Assembly (NCBI RefSeq): GCF_000729995.1
Contig: NZ_JNFG01000030.1
Coordinates: forward strand, 1 to 64,000
Direction of reading: 5' to 3'
Source: Caballeronia sordidicola
Lineage (GTDB): Bacteria > Pseudomonadota > Gammaproteobacteria > Burkholderiales > Burkholderiaceae
DNA: 64,000 nucleotides
In this document: in pieces, positions 8,259-16,274 of the stretch
Layout: each line of letters opens with the position of its first letter
How positions within the stretch are numbered: position 1 is the stretch's first letter
Made by a program: the position numbers and the translations under genes
Notes under the pieces: model-generated
What the model was told of the DNA's origin: nothing
Seen by the model: the letters and a program-made list of their open reading frames with translations, nothing else
Databases searched by the model: none

Positions 8259-9425
8259 ATGAAAATCGTGGAAATCCGCGAGCAGACCATTCCGATCAGT
8301 TCATCCATTCGGAATGCGTATATCGATTTCAGCAAGATGACGCTCAGTCTGGTAGCCGTCATCACCGACGTGATCCGTGACGGCAAGCCAGTCGTAGGCT
8401 ACGGCTTCAATTCGAACGGACGATACGGCCAGGGCAAGCTGATGCGCGAACGTTTTATTCCGCGCGTGCTGGAAGCCGATCCGGATTCGCTGCTGGATGC
8501 GTCAGGTAACAACCTCGATCCGCACAAGATCTGGGCCGCGATGTTCACGAATGAAAAGCCCGGGGGCCACGGCGAGCGCTCGGTGGCGATAGGCACGATC
8601 GACATGGCGGTATGGGACGCGGTAGCCAAGATTGAAGGCAAGCCGCTGTTCCAGTTACTAGCGGATCGGTACGGCAACGGCACACCGAACCGCGATATCT
8701 TTGTTTATGCCGCTGGCGGTTACTACTATCCCGGGCAGGATTTCGGCAAGCTCAAGGACGAGATGCGCAGCTACATTGACCGCGGTTATACGGTGGTCAA
8801 GAAGAAGATAGGCGGCGGTTCTCTCGACGACGACCTCCGCCGGATCGACGCGGTGCTGTCCGTGCTGCAAGACGGTCAAAAGCTTGCCGTCGATGCAAAC
8901 GGCCGCTTCGATCTGGACACGGCCATCAAATACGCAAAAGCCCTCTCGCAATACGACCTGTTCTGGTACGAAGAGGCGGGCGATCCACTCGATTTCGAAC
9001 TGCAAGCCACGCTGAGAAATTACTACGACAAGCCAATGGCAACCGGCGAAAATTTGTTCTCGATGCAGGATGCGCGTAACCTGATCCGCTATGGCGGCAT
9101 GCGGGCCGACCGCGACTATCTGCAATTCGATTGCGCGCTGAGCTATGGGCTGGTCGAATATTTGCGTACGCTGGACATGCTGCATCAGCACGGCTGGTCA
9201 CGTTCACGGTGCATTCCGCATGGCGGCCACCAGATGTCATTGAACATTGCAGCGGGTTTAGGCCTCGGCGGCAACGAATCGTATCCGGATCTGTTCCAGC
9301 CGTTCGGCGGCTTTCCGGACGGCGTGACAGTGCAAAACGGCTACGTGAGATTGCCGGATCTTCCGGGCATCGGCTTTGAAGGCAAGAGCGATTTGTATAT
9401 CCACATGCAGGCTTTGTCGTCGTAA
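8259..9425 (+). CDS. tarD: D(-)-tartrate dehydratase (enolase superfamily)
   Basis: Dehydrates D-tartrate to oxaloacetate in the cytoplasm. At 388 residues it is one shorter than the Bradyrhizobium enzyme, and the active-site residues align with an offset of one. They are the lysine cluster Lys181-183 (KKKIGGG), metal ligands Asp212 (VDANG), Glu238 (FWYEEAG) and Glu264 (ATGEN), and His321 in CIPHGGHQ. The capping-domain motif GGHGERSVAIGTIDMAVWD is also present. ATG 8259 follows an AGGAGA site. The malic enzyme 132 bases downstream on the same strand can decarboxylate the product, giving a short route from tartrate to pyruvate. Confidence 0.9.
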   Translation: MKIVEIREQTIPISSSIRNAYIDFSKMTLSLVAVITDVIRDGKPVVGYGFNSNGRYGQGKLMRERFIPRVLEADPDSLLDASGNNLDPHKIWAAMFTNEKPGGHGERSVAIGTIDMAVWDAVAKIEGKPLFQLLADRYGNGTPNRDIFVYAAGGYYYPGQDFGKLKDEMRSYIDRGYTVVKKKIGGGSLDDDLRRIDAVLSVLQDGQKLAVDANGRFDLDTAIKYAKALSQYDLFWYEEAGDPLDFELQATLRNYYDKPMATGENLFSMQDARNLIRYGGMRADRDYLQFDCALSYGLVEYLRTLDMLHQHGWSRSRCIPHGGHQMSLNIAAGLGLGGNESYPDLFQPFGGFPDGVTVQNGYVRLPDLPGIGFEGKSDLYIHMQALSS

Positions 9426-9557
9426 GGCTTTCTTCTTTTCGTCGTCGCGTGGCTTAGCCGTTTTCTAGCGGTTGTTTAGCGGTTACTAAGGCGGCGCCCG
9501 ACGTATTTATCCGCTATTCGGCGCAGTCCCTGCGCGCCGGCTGACAGGAGTGTTGCA

Positions 9558-11189
9558 ATGCAAAAACCTTGCGAGCTTACCGGCCGCGATCTCCTTCGCG
9601 ATCCCCGTCTTAACAAAGGTTCCGCCTTCACAGAAGACGAACGCCGCCAATACCATCTCGAAGGGCTGCTCCCGCCGGGCAGCAGTTCACTGGAATTGCA
9701 GGTTGCGCGTACCCATACGGAGCTGGCCGCTCTCGATAACGACCTGCAAAAATATCTCCTGCTGTCCGATCTCCAGGCGCGCAACGAGACCTTGTTCTAC
9801 GCCACCATCATGTCCGATCCGGCGACGTTCATGCCGGTCGTGTACACACCGACAGTCGGCGAGGCGTGCCAGAAATTCAACCATATCTTCCGCGCGACAC
9901 GGGGCATGTATCTGCCCATCTCGGCACGGGGAAGGGTGAAAGAGCTGCTGCAAAACTGGCCGGAAGAGGATGTTCGCTTCATCGTGGTGACGGACGGCGA
10001 ACGCATTCTCGGACTGGGCGACCTGGGTGTCGGTGGGATGGGCATTCCTATCGGCAAGCTCTCGCTTTATACGGCCTGTGCAGGTGTACCCCCTCAACAT
10101 TGCTTGCCGGTGACGCTGGACGTGGGCACCAATAACCGCGACCTGCTCGACGATCCCTTGTATCTGGGTCTGCGTCAGGAACGTGTACGCGGCGACGAAT
10201 ACCATGCATTCGTGAACGAGTTCGTCGAAGCAGCGCTGGAACTGCATCCGAAATGCTGCATCCAGTGGGAAGACTTCGCCAACTTCAATGCCGTGCCGCT
10301 GCTCGCACGATACAAGGATAAGATCTGCACCTATAACGACGACATCCAGGGCACCGCCGCCGTCGCGCTGGCGGGGATTTTCGCGGCGCTCCACATCTCG
10401 AAGCAAAAGCTCGTCGACCAGCGCTTCCTGTTCCTGGGCGGCGGCTCGGCGGGAACCGGCATTGCCGAGCTGATCAGCCAGGCGATGGTGCTGGAAGGCT
10501 TGAGTATCGACGAAGCACGCTCGCGCAGCGCGCTGTTCGACGTGAACGGACTGATGGTGAAAACGCGCCAGGACCTGGCCGATTTCCAGAAGCCTTTCGC
10601 CCTGGATCATGCACCCGTGAATACATTTGCCGACGCGGTGAAGGCGCTGAAACCGACGGGCATCATTGGTGTCAGTACCGTGCCGAAGCTGTTCAACCGG
10701 CAGGTGATCGAGGCGATGGCGGAGATCAACGAGCGTCCGATCATCTTCCCGTATTCCAACCCGACCTCACGCTCCGAGTGCACGGCCGAGGAAGCGTACC
10801 GGTGGTCCTCGGGGCGCGCTATTTTCGCGAGCGGCAGTCCGTTCCCGCCAGTGGAAATTGAAGGGCGCACGTTTGTGCCCGGGCAAGGCAACAACGTCTA
10901 TATTTTCCCCGCGCTGGGCATGGCCGTGTTCGCCACGCAGGCGACCCGGGTCACGGACGAAATGTTCATTGTCGCGGCCAAGGCAGTGGCCGAGCAGGTC
11001 TCCGAAGCCAGTCTCGCAACCGGCTTGATCTATCCGCCGCAGAGCAAGATTTTCGAAGCCTCGCTCCATGTGGCCGTGCGCGTGGCCGAGTGTATTTTCG
11101 ATAATCAACTCGCGCGCGTGCCAAGACCGGACGACATCACCGCGCTGATCCGCGACTGCGCTTACAAACCGGCTTACGCCCCACTCTAA
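9558..11189 (+). CDS. NAD-dependent malic enzyme (oxaloacetate-decarboxylating type)
   Basis: 543 residues, within the 540-570 range of the large malic enzymes. The N-terminal domain carries LNKGSAFT and MPVVYTPTVGEACQKF. The middle carries VVTDGERILGLGDLG, the metal-binding QWEDFA and TYNDDIQGTAAV. The NAD-binding loop FLGGGSAGTGIAEL follows. It converts malate to pyruvate and can decarboxylate oxaloacetate, which fits its place after tarD. AGGAG lies before ATG 9558. A second malic enzyme lies at 55406-57112, so the two are presumably specialised by regulation. Confidence 0.9.
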   Translation: MQKPCELTGRDLLRDPRLNKGSAFTEDERRQYHLEGLLPPGSSSLELQVARTHTELAALDNDLQKYLLLSDLQARNETLFYATIMSDPATFMPVVYTPTVGEACQKFNHIFRATRGMYLPISARGRVKELLQNWPEEDVRFIVVTDGERILGLGDLGVGGMGIPIGKLSLYTACAGVPPQHCLPVTLDVGTNNRDLLDDPLYLGLRQERVRGDEYHAFVNEFVEAALELHPKCCIQWEDFANFNAVPLLARYKDKICTYNDDIQGTAAVALAGIFAALHISKQKLVDQRFLFLGGGSAGTGIAELISQAMVLEGLSIDEARSRSALFDVNGLMVKTRQDLADFQKPFALDHAPVNTFADAVKALKPTGIIGVSTVPKLFNRQVIEAMAEINERPIIFPYSNPTSRSECTAEEAYRWSSGRAIFASGSPFPPVEIEGRTFVPGQGNNVYIFPALGMAVFATQATRVTDEMFIVAAKAVAEQVSEASLATGLIYPPQSKIFEASLHVAVRVAECIFDNQLARVPRPDDITALIRDCAYKPAYAPL

Positions 11190-11246
11190 GTCGGGCGGGC
11201 GTTTGATTTTTCCGCAAGCCGGAACATGTCGAACGCTTTCTGTCAG

Positions 11247-11284
11247 ATCGGGCCGGGGCTCTTGTGTGGAGAGCCGGGCCCGAT
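11247..11284. terminator. Terminator-like hairpin between convergent genes
   Basis: ATCGGGCC-GGGGCTC (11247-11261) pairs imperfectly with GAGCCGGGCCCGAT (11271-11284). TGGTTT follows on the plus strand. It separates the malic enzyme from the convergent SnoaL-like gene. Confidence 0.6.
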
Positions 11285-11316
11285 TGGTTTCACTCTGCTT
11301 TCATTGCGCAGGGGCG

Positions 11317-11841
11317 CTATGCGAGCGCGGCCCGGATCCGGTCGATCGCTGTGATCTTCGGCGCTTCCTCACCAAGCCGTTCACGAGGGCACCACGGGTA
11401 CGGTAGCGCATCGGCCCATCGCAGGATCGGTTCGACCGTGTCCTGCGGTAGCGTCGTCATCTCTTCTATCGTGATCCGGAGTTGCCGGACCTGTCCGGAA
11501 TTCTCCGCCGCGAGCCAGTCGTATCGGCCGAAACCGGCGCGCGCCAGGCCGGTGCCTTTCTCCGACATACACACAAGCCAGTCGCAACTGAACGCTGGTC
11601 CTGAGATGGGCGGCTCGCCGATGCAGAAGGTGTAGACGTTCTCATAGCGCTGCCCAAACTCGCTCACCAGAACGGTCGAAATAGCTGCCGCGCCTTTGAC
11701 CGTAGCCGGGAACGAGATTTCCGAGGTGTTCACTTGCATCGTGAGTTCGGCATCGGCGGTAAATGCATCGGCGATCAAAAATGGACGGTTGCCGTCCTTC
11801 GCCCGAATATAGGTTTCGATGGATTTTTGCAGGGTGATCAT
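11317..11841 (-). CDS. SnoaL/NTF2-like domain protein
   Basis: 174 residues, beginning with a helix (MITLQKSIETYIRAKDG) and a short ADAFTADAELTM segment characteristic of the cone-shaped NTF2/SnoaL fold, then alternating beta strands. Such proteins are isomerases, dehydratases or ligand binders, and no specific activity can be read here. It converges with the malic enzyme and is probably transcribed alone. The long divergent gap to pyrE (11842-12116) holds both promoters. Confidence 0.65.
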   Translation of the reverse strand: MITLQKSIETYIRAKDGNRPFLIADAFTADAELTMQVNTSEISFPATVKGAAAISTVLVSEFGQRYENVYTFCIGEPPISGPAFSCDWLVCMSEKGTGLARAGFGRYDWLAAENSGQVRQLRITIEEMTTLPQDTVEPILRWADALPYPWCPRERLGEEAPKITAIDRIRAALA

Positions 11842-12116
11842 GGGCGGTTCAGTGACTCTGCTGACGAGGTAGAGATGGGTGCGGGCCCAAGTCTATCGCC
11901 GCGCGGCTGTTGCGGGGCGGTATCCCTTTGCCCTTAGCGGGCATGGGCGCGGGGCCTTATTGAGGGTTGTGCCGCTGGATAAATCCCGCTCAGAGCCAGT
12001 GATTGGGTCATATCGGATCACCAAGCTTGGGATAATTGCTTCCTCGAACGCAAGTTTTCGCGTAGATTTGCGACCGCGAAACAATTGTTACCCGGAAAAG
12101 TAAGAGGAAACCATTC

Positions 12117-12632
12117 ATGACCATTGCCCGGCGAATCCGCGAAGTGTCCAAGTTGAGCGGCGATTTCCTGCTGCGTTCAGGCAAGCGCAGCAACACCTAC
12201 TTCGACAAATATCGCTTCGAGTCCGATCCCGTGTTGCTGAAAGCAATTGCGGAAGCGATGGTGCCCCTGATCCCCCCAGGCACCGAAGTATTGGGCGGTC
12301 TCGAGATGGGCGGCATACCTATCGTGACCATGCTCAGCCAGGTGACCGGCTTGCCGGCCGCGTATATCCGCAAGGAAGCGAAAGAGTACGGCACCTGCAA
12401 GTATGCGGAAGGCGCCGAGCTGGCCGGACGCAAGCTCGTGCTGGTCGAGGACATTGTGTCGAGCGGCGGCGCGATCTCCGACGCGGTAGCCAAACTGCGC
12501 GCCGACGGCGTGCCGGTCTCGCTGACGCTGTGCGTGATCGACCGTGAAAGCGGCGGTAAGGAAATGCTCGAAGGAATCGGGATCGAATTGAAATCCCTCT
12601 ATACCTTCTCGCAGATAGAAGCAGGGCAGTAA
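12117..12632 (+). CDS. pyrE: Orotate phosphoribosyltransferase-type enzyme (short form)
   Basis: 171 residues. The PRPP-binding loop KLVLVEDIVSSGG (106-118) is the type-I PRTase signature, and SGKRSNTYFDKYRF and LGGLEMGGIP are typical of orotate PRTases that make OMP. It is shorter than the E. coli enzyme (about 213), lacking the first part of the N-terminal hood. Short OPRT-like proteins occur in many bacteria, so a paralogue with another base as substrate is possible. ATG 12117 is preceded by AGAGGA. A VOC protein gene follows after 77 bases. Confidence 0.75.
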   Translation: MTIARRIREVSKLSGDFLLRSGKRSNTYFDKYRFESDPVLLKAIAEAMVPLIPPGTEVLGGLEMGGIPIVTMLSQVTGLPAAYIRKEAKEYGTCKYAEGAELAGRKLVLVEDIVSSGGAISDAVAKLRADGVPVSLTLCVIDRESGGKEMLEGIGIELKSLYTFSQIEAGQ

Positions 12633-12709
12633 GTGAGCCAATGAGCGGGCCATTAAGCCTAATTTCTGCTGAACCTTCACCCTGAGCTTCCATTCCTGAG
12701 CGGCCGAGC

Positions 12710-13105
12710 ATGCAGCTTCTCGATCATGTTTCCATCGGTGTTCCCGATCTCGACATCGCCCGGCGTTTCTACGACGCGATCATGAGCACGCTCGGTGCCG
12801 CGAAGGTATACGACCTTCCCGACGCGCTGGGATATGGCGAGCGATGCACCCCACAGGACGCTGCGTCGACCTATCTCGCGGTGTACCTGGATCCGGGCGC
12901 GATTGGCGAAAACAAGCGGCACTGGTGTTTCAAGGCCGCGTCCCGTGCGCAGGTCGACGCGTTCCACGCGGCCGGCCTTGCGGCGGGGGGGCGCTCGGAC
13001 GGTCCTCCAGGGCTACGCTCTGACTATCATCCAGGCTATTACGCTGCGTTCCTCCATGATCCGGCGGGTAATCGTGTTGAAGCGGTGTGCCATCTCGTCG
13101 CCTGA
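12710..13105 (+). CDS. VOC (glyoxalase/dioxygenase superfamily) protein
   Basis: 131 residues with the two beta-alpha-beta-beta-beta modules of the vicinal oxygen chelate fold. It opens LLDHVSIGVPDLDIARRFYD, has the mid-protein HWCFKAASRAQVD module, and ends with the family motif DPAGNRVEAVCH. His6 and the Glu in the last motif are in positions commonly used for metal binding. The substrate is unknown; relatives include glyoxalases and resistance proteins. It may be co-transcribed with the pyrE-like gene and converges with the GH71 gene 22 bases away. Confidence 0.8.
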   Translation: MQLLDHVSIGVPDLDIARRFYDAIMSTLGAAKVYDLPDALGYGERCTPQDAASTYLAVYLDPGAIGENKRHWCFKAASRAQVDAFHAAGLAAGGRSDGPPGLRSDYHPGYYAAFLHDPAGNRVEAVCHLVA

Positions 13106-13127
13106 AGCCTGGTTTGCCCACGCCTCG

Positions 13128-14495
13128 CTAAGCTTTCGCGCTACCCGAAAAATAGTTGTAGGCGCCGGAGAAGTCATCGGTGGTAATGGCTTGTTCGCCG
13201 GTCTTGTCGATAATGATTTTGCCTTCTCGCTGCAGTACGAAACGTGGCGTGCCGGCTCGGGCATCCGCGCTGATATGTGTGACCCCTGCGGGCACATCCA
13301 AGCGCGTGATAGAGCCCTGCACCGACACCACAAGCACCGCCGGCGCCGTCAGGAACACTGACACGTGAATCTGCGACGACAGTGGTTCGCGGCTGCGCGG
13401 TGGCGTGCTGGCATCGTGTGCGTCCGGCGAATGCTGATGATCCTGCCCAAGCGGATTCAGCCGATAAAAATAGAACAGTTGATCCTGCGTGATGGCAGGT
13501 TTGCTCCCCGATTTGAACCATTCGATGTAGTACCGGCTCGCATCGAGATAACCGGTATGCGAGAGCAGATCGCCGAAGCGATCGTCGTAGACATGAGCGC
13601 GACCGGTGCCGCCGATGGGCGCCACATACGTGGATTCGGCCCAGTCATTCCAGGTCACGATCTGCACCCACGTCGCACCGGACGCGATCGCCGCTTCCCA
13701 TTCGGTCGCCATGCCAGAAAAGCCGCTGGTTTCGAACGCACGATAGTTGGTGCCCGCACGCAGCCCGCGATAATACGGCGTGACCGGCGCCATGAAGACC
13801 TTGCCCCGGCTCTTGAGTTCCGCATTGAGCGCCTCAGTGGACCTCGCGATCAGGTTTGGCGAACCCGCTGCGCCGAAGTAGAAATATCCATCAGCAGTAC
13901 CAAGGTGTTCCACAATTTCAGAGGCTTCACGTGCGGATATCTGCCGCTCGCCCGACGACGGGAAAAAGTGCGGCACGAAGAATGCGCCCAGCCGGCGGGC
14001 TTCGCGCATGAGCGCGGCGCCATTAGTGAAATCCTTGCCTCCCGCGGCATAGGCAGACAGCACGGGTTTGTTATCAACGAACAATTGCGCCTTGAGACCG
14101 CGCGTAGTGGCGACTATGTCCTCGATTTCGTCCTGCGCCCGGCCGTCGGCGGAGACGAACAGTTTGAAGTCGAAGTTCAGACGCGCGGCTGCATCGTACA
14201 GGCGCAGCACGCGTTGTTTATAGTGCGGCTCGCTGCGATCCCACCCGCCGCAATTGAGTGCGAAGCCGTCGATGCCGCGCGCGTGCGCGTCACGGCATTC
14301 CGATTCATAAGAGGCAACGGTTGCGTGCGGGCCGCCACGCGGCCACGCGACCATGTAGTGAGCGAAGACGCGTTTGCGAAGACTCTGCGCTGCAGGTGGC
14401 GGTACGGCGGCGTGAGCGCCAAGAGGGACAGTGCAGGGCAGCGACAAGCAGGCAAGCATGAAGCGACGGCGGCCCGGGATGGGACGTGATGGCAT
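13128..14495 (-). CDS. GH71-type endo-1,3-alpha-glucanase (mutanase-like), exported
   Basis: 455 residues. The N-terminus GRRRFMLACLSLP plus a hydrophobic stretch ending near AHA-A looks like a Tat-type signal, so a periplasmic or secreted enzyme is expected. The catalytic module begins at VFAHYMVAWP (43-52), with an early GIDGFALNCGGWD and the diagnostic TWNDWAESTYV (281-291). This pattern is that of GH71, a family best known from fungi that hydrolyses alpha-1,3-glucan. The last 110 residues (His/Pro-rich linker, then beta-rich) suggest a small accessory domain. Converges with the VOC gene. A small secreted-protein gene lies upstream on the same strand. Confidence 0.75.
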   Translation of the reverse strand: MPSRPIPGRRRFMLACLSLPCTVPLGAHAAVPPPAAQSLRKRVFAHYMVAWPRGGPHATVASYESECRDAHARGIDGFALNCGGWDRSEPHYKQRVLRLYDAAARLNFDFKLFVSADGRAQDEIEDIVATTRGLKAQLFVDNKPVLSAYAAGGKDFTNGAALMREARRLGAFFVPHFFPSSGERQISAREASEIVEHLGTADGYFYFGAAGSPNLIARSTEALNAELKSRGKVFMAPVTPYYRGLRAGTNYRAFETSGFSGMATEWEAAIASGATWVQIVTWNDWAESTYVAPIGGTGRAHVYDDRFGDLLSHTGYLDASRYYIEWFKSGSKPAITQDQLFYFYRLNPLGQDHQHSPDAHDASTPPRSREPLSSQIHVSVFLTAPAVLVVSVQGSITRLDVPAGVTHISADARAGTPRFVLQREGKIIIDKTGEQAITTDDFSGAYNYFSGSAKA

Positions 14496-14707
14496 GGCGG
14501 GCAGGCTCGAAGAGTGTCTGCTCCAATACTAGCCAGATCGTGAGGACTGCATGGGGAAGTTATGCACGCGGACAACGTGGCCGAAACCAGCCGCGAGATT
14601 ATGAATGCGAGTGCACTGAATCTCGGTTCACCCTGATGCGTCGGCGTTAGCAATCCAGAGGATCGTTAAACGTTTTGCTGTTAGCCGTACAACCGCAGGT
14701 CTTGTTG

Positions 14708-14941
14708 CTATTGAGTCTGGTCGGCGTCAGTTGAGCTTTGCTGGTGCCGATGCCCCCGACCACGTCCGGTTGCGGCCGGAGCGCTGGCTTGAACCGGCGG
14801 CGCAGGCGGATGATTGATGTACTGGAAATTCTGCGCAATTGCCGAGTTGGCTACGTCCGGGCTCGACTGCGCGTAAGTGGAGGAAATTGAAGAAATGAAG
14901 AGGAGGCAAGCGACGGCCGGTGCGAACGGGATACGGTTCAT
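14708..14941 (-). CDS. Small secreted protein of unknown function
   Basis: 77 residues starting MNRIPFAPAVACLLFISS. A clear signal peptide is followed by a short mature chain rich in Pro, Ala, Gln and His with the low-complexity segment GRGRGHRHQQSS. No domain is recognised. Start at ATG 14941; a longer upstream frame would read through the terminator hairpin at 14965-14994 and is rejected. Same strand as the GH71 gene, 212 bases upstream of it. Confidence 0.5.
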   Translation of the reverse strand: MNRIPFAPAVACLLFISSISSTYAQSSPDVANSAIAQNFQYINHPPAPPVQASAPAATGRGRGHRHQQSSTDADQTQ

Positions 14942-14964
14942 TAGTGACTCGTTTGTTTGTGAAT

Positions 14965-14994
14965 AAAAAAACGGCCCACCCAAGAGGGCGGGCC
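14965..14994 (-). terminator. Terminator hairpin in the leader of the small secreted protein gene
   Basis: On the minus strand GGCCCGCCC pairs with GGGTGGGCC (one G-U) and is followed by seven Us, a textbook intrinsic terminator. It ends 23 bases before the ATG at 14941. It either ends a short upstream transcript or attenuates the gene. Confidence 0.75.
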
Positions 14995-15023
14995 AAGCTG
15001 CAGTCACTTGCATCACTCACAAC

Positions 15024-15044
15024 CGCGTCTTGGGAGAAGACGCG
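15024..15044 (-). ncRNA. Candidate leader RNA hairpin preceding the terminator
   Basis: CGCGTCTT / AAGACGCG form a perfect 8-bp stem around a 5-base loop, 30 bases before the terminator on the same strand. Hairpin plus terminator would make a compact transcript of roughly 80-100 nt (small RNA or attenuator leader). No convincing promoter is visible upstream, so this is tentative. Confidence 0.3.
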
Positions 15045-15579
15045 TAATAAGTGTATGTCGTGCTTGCGTCTCATGCGTTGCAAGACTGCTTACATGCGTT
15101 ACACCGCATGACAAGCGGTCTTTGAAAAATGGGAGGAACAAGCCTTGCGTATACATGGATGCACTGCATGCCGCAGCCCATGCAGCCGAATCGATGAGCG
15201 TGCAGCGTTCGGATAGATTACGAAATGCCGACATTACATACCTATCGACTGAAGTATTGGCCACACTTATCCCATGTTTCAATTCGCGTCCTGAACTGCG
15301 TTTGATTCACGTAAACCCCAGTGACTTTTAGCGCAAAAAATTACAGAAAGTTGTTATCCATTTCGCTTTCGGGCCGTTAACAAGGGGAATAGGTGAACAA
15401 CCATCGACCGGCGGAAACCTCCTGGGACGCGTGATTGACGACATCATCAACTTCAGTGCCGGTTGATGCGTGTTGATGAACTCGTCCGCCGATGTCGGCG
15501 TCTGTATTACCTGTGCCTGAATAACCCGCTTTGTGAAGCCACTTCACTTATTACCCGCCTCACACTTATGGAAAACACC
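15045..15579. other. Intergenic region, no gene seen
   Basis: About 530 bases with only short, domain-less frames. It is more AT-rich than its surroundings around 15330-15400 and presumably contains the promoter of the His-rich peptide gene, but I cannot place it. Confidence 0.5.
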
Positions 15580-15720
15580 ATGAAGAAAATCGTTATTGCC
15601 CTCGCTCTCGCAGCAGCATCATTCGGCGTCGTCGCTTCGGCCTCCGCCGAGGAGTATCACCATCATCGCGAATGCCACAAAGTGAAGGTGCATCACCATT
15701 GGGAAAATCGCTGCCATTGA
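15580..15720 (+). CDS. Secreted His-rich mini-protein
   Basis: 46 residues. MKKIVIALALAAASFGVVAS is a good signal peptide with likely cleavage after ASA. The mature peptide is only about 23 residues and contains eight histidines and two cysteines (HHH, CH, HHH and a final CH). This composition suggests periplasmic metal binding (Ni, Zn or Cu), which is inference. An upstream ATG at 15568 is possible but has no better ribosome-binding site. A strong terminator follows at 15856. No operon partners. Confidence 0.6.
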   Translation: MKKIVIALALAAASFGVVASASAEEYHHHRECHKVKVHHHWENRCH

Positions 15721-15820
15721 TTACGGGAAGCTTTCCGGTTGCTCGATGTGTCGGCACGGCATCGATAGCCGGTTAAATTCGCAACATCAGCAGCGAGATC
15801 TTCACGATCTCCGGCATGAC

Positions 15821-15850
15821 GATTAAGCACGATTAACCACGATTAAGCAG
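15821..15850. repeat. Three tandem decamers GATTAA(G/C)CA(C/G)
   Basis: GATTAAGCAC, GATTAACCAC and GATTAAGCAG lie head to tail immediately before the terminator at 15856. Too short for a known repeat class; could be slippage. Confidence 0.7.
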
Positions 15851-15855
15851 TTTTT

Positions 15856-15893
15856 GAAAAAGCCGTTCCGCATTTCGCCGGAACGGCTTTTTC
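15856..15893 (+). terminator. Strong intrinsic terminator
   Basis: Perfect 15-bp stem GAAAAAGCCGTTCCG / CGGAACGGCTTTTTC around an 8-base loop. The stem ends carry the A and U tracts, so it can act on both strands. Confidence 0.85.
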
Positions 15894-16274
15894 GCATCCA
15901 GCGTTTCACTGCGCGACGGGTACCTTGATGCTGTCGTATTGCAATGACTGCTTTGACGGACAAAGGCATACAAGAGAACAAACAACAGAAGAAAGATCGT
16001 CGCGAGCAACCCCGGAGCGCATAGAATAATCGCACGACGAATAAGTGCTAATGCTCGGCAAGGACCGGGAACAGACCGGGAGTGATGAGGCAATCGAAAG
16101 TTGGGACGCGCATGCAAGGCAATGACGGATTGCGTGGGTAATTGCGGCTTTAGGGGAACCGCTTCCGCCCAAGCGGGCGGGTCGATCGGCGAATTGCGAA
16201 CAGACGCGGGTCGGCTCGGGTCCGATAAGCGCCAGACAGCCAGACAATAAGGCCTTAGCGTTGGAAGCCTTCGA
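15894..16274. other. Intergenic region, no gene seen
   Basis: About 380 bases upstream of the diguanylate cyclase. Frames on either strand are short and show no domain. It presumably contains the promoter of the cyclase gene. Confidence 0.5.

Noticed and set aside
9426..9557. Possible regulatory hairpin between tarD and the malic enzyme
   Set aside because: No stable stem found by eye; the gap holds only a normal ribosome-binding site.
13365..14489. 374-codon frame opposite the GH71 gene
   Set aside because: Antisense shadow with Arg-rich composition; the opposite strand has a signal peptide and family motifs.
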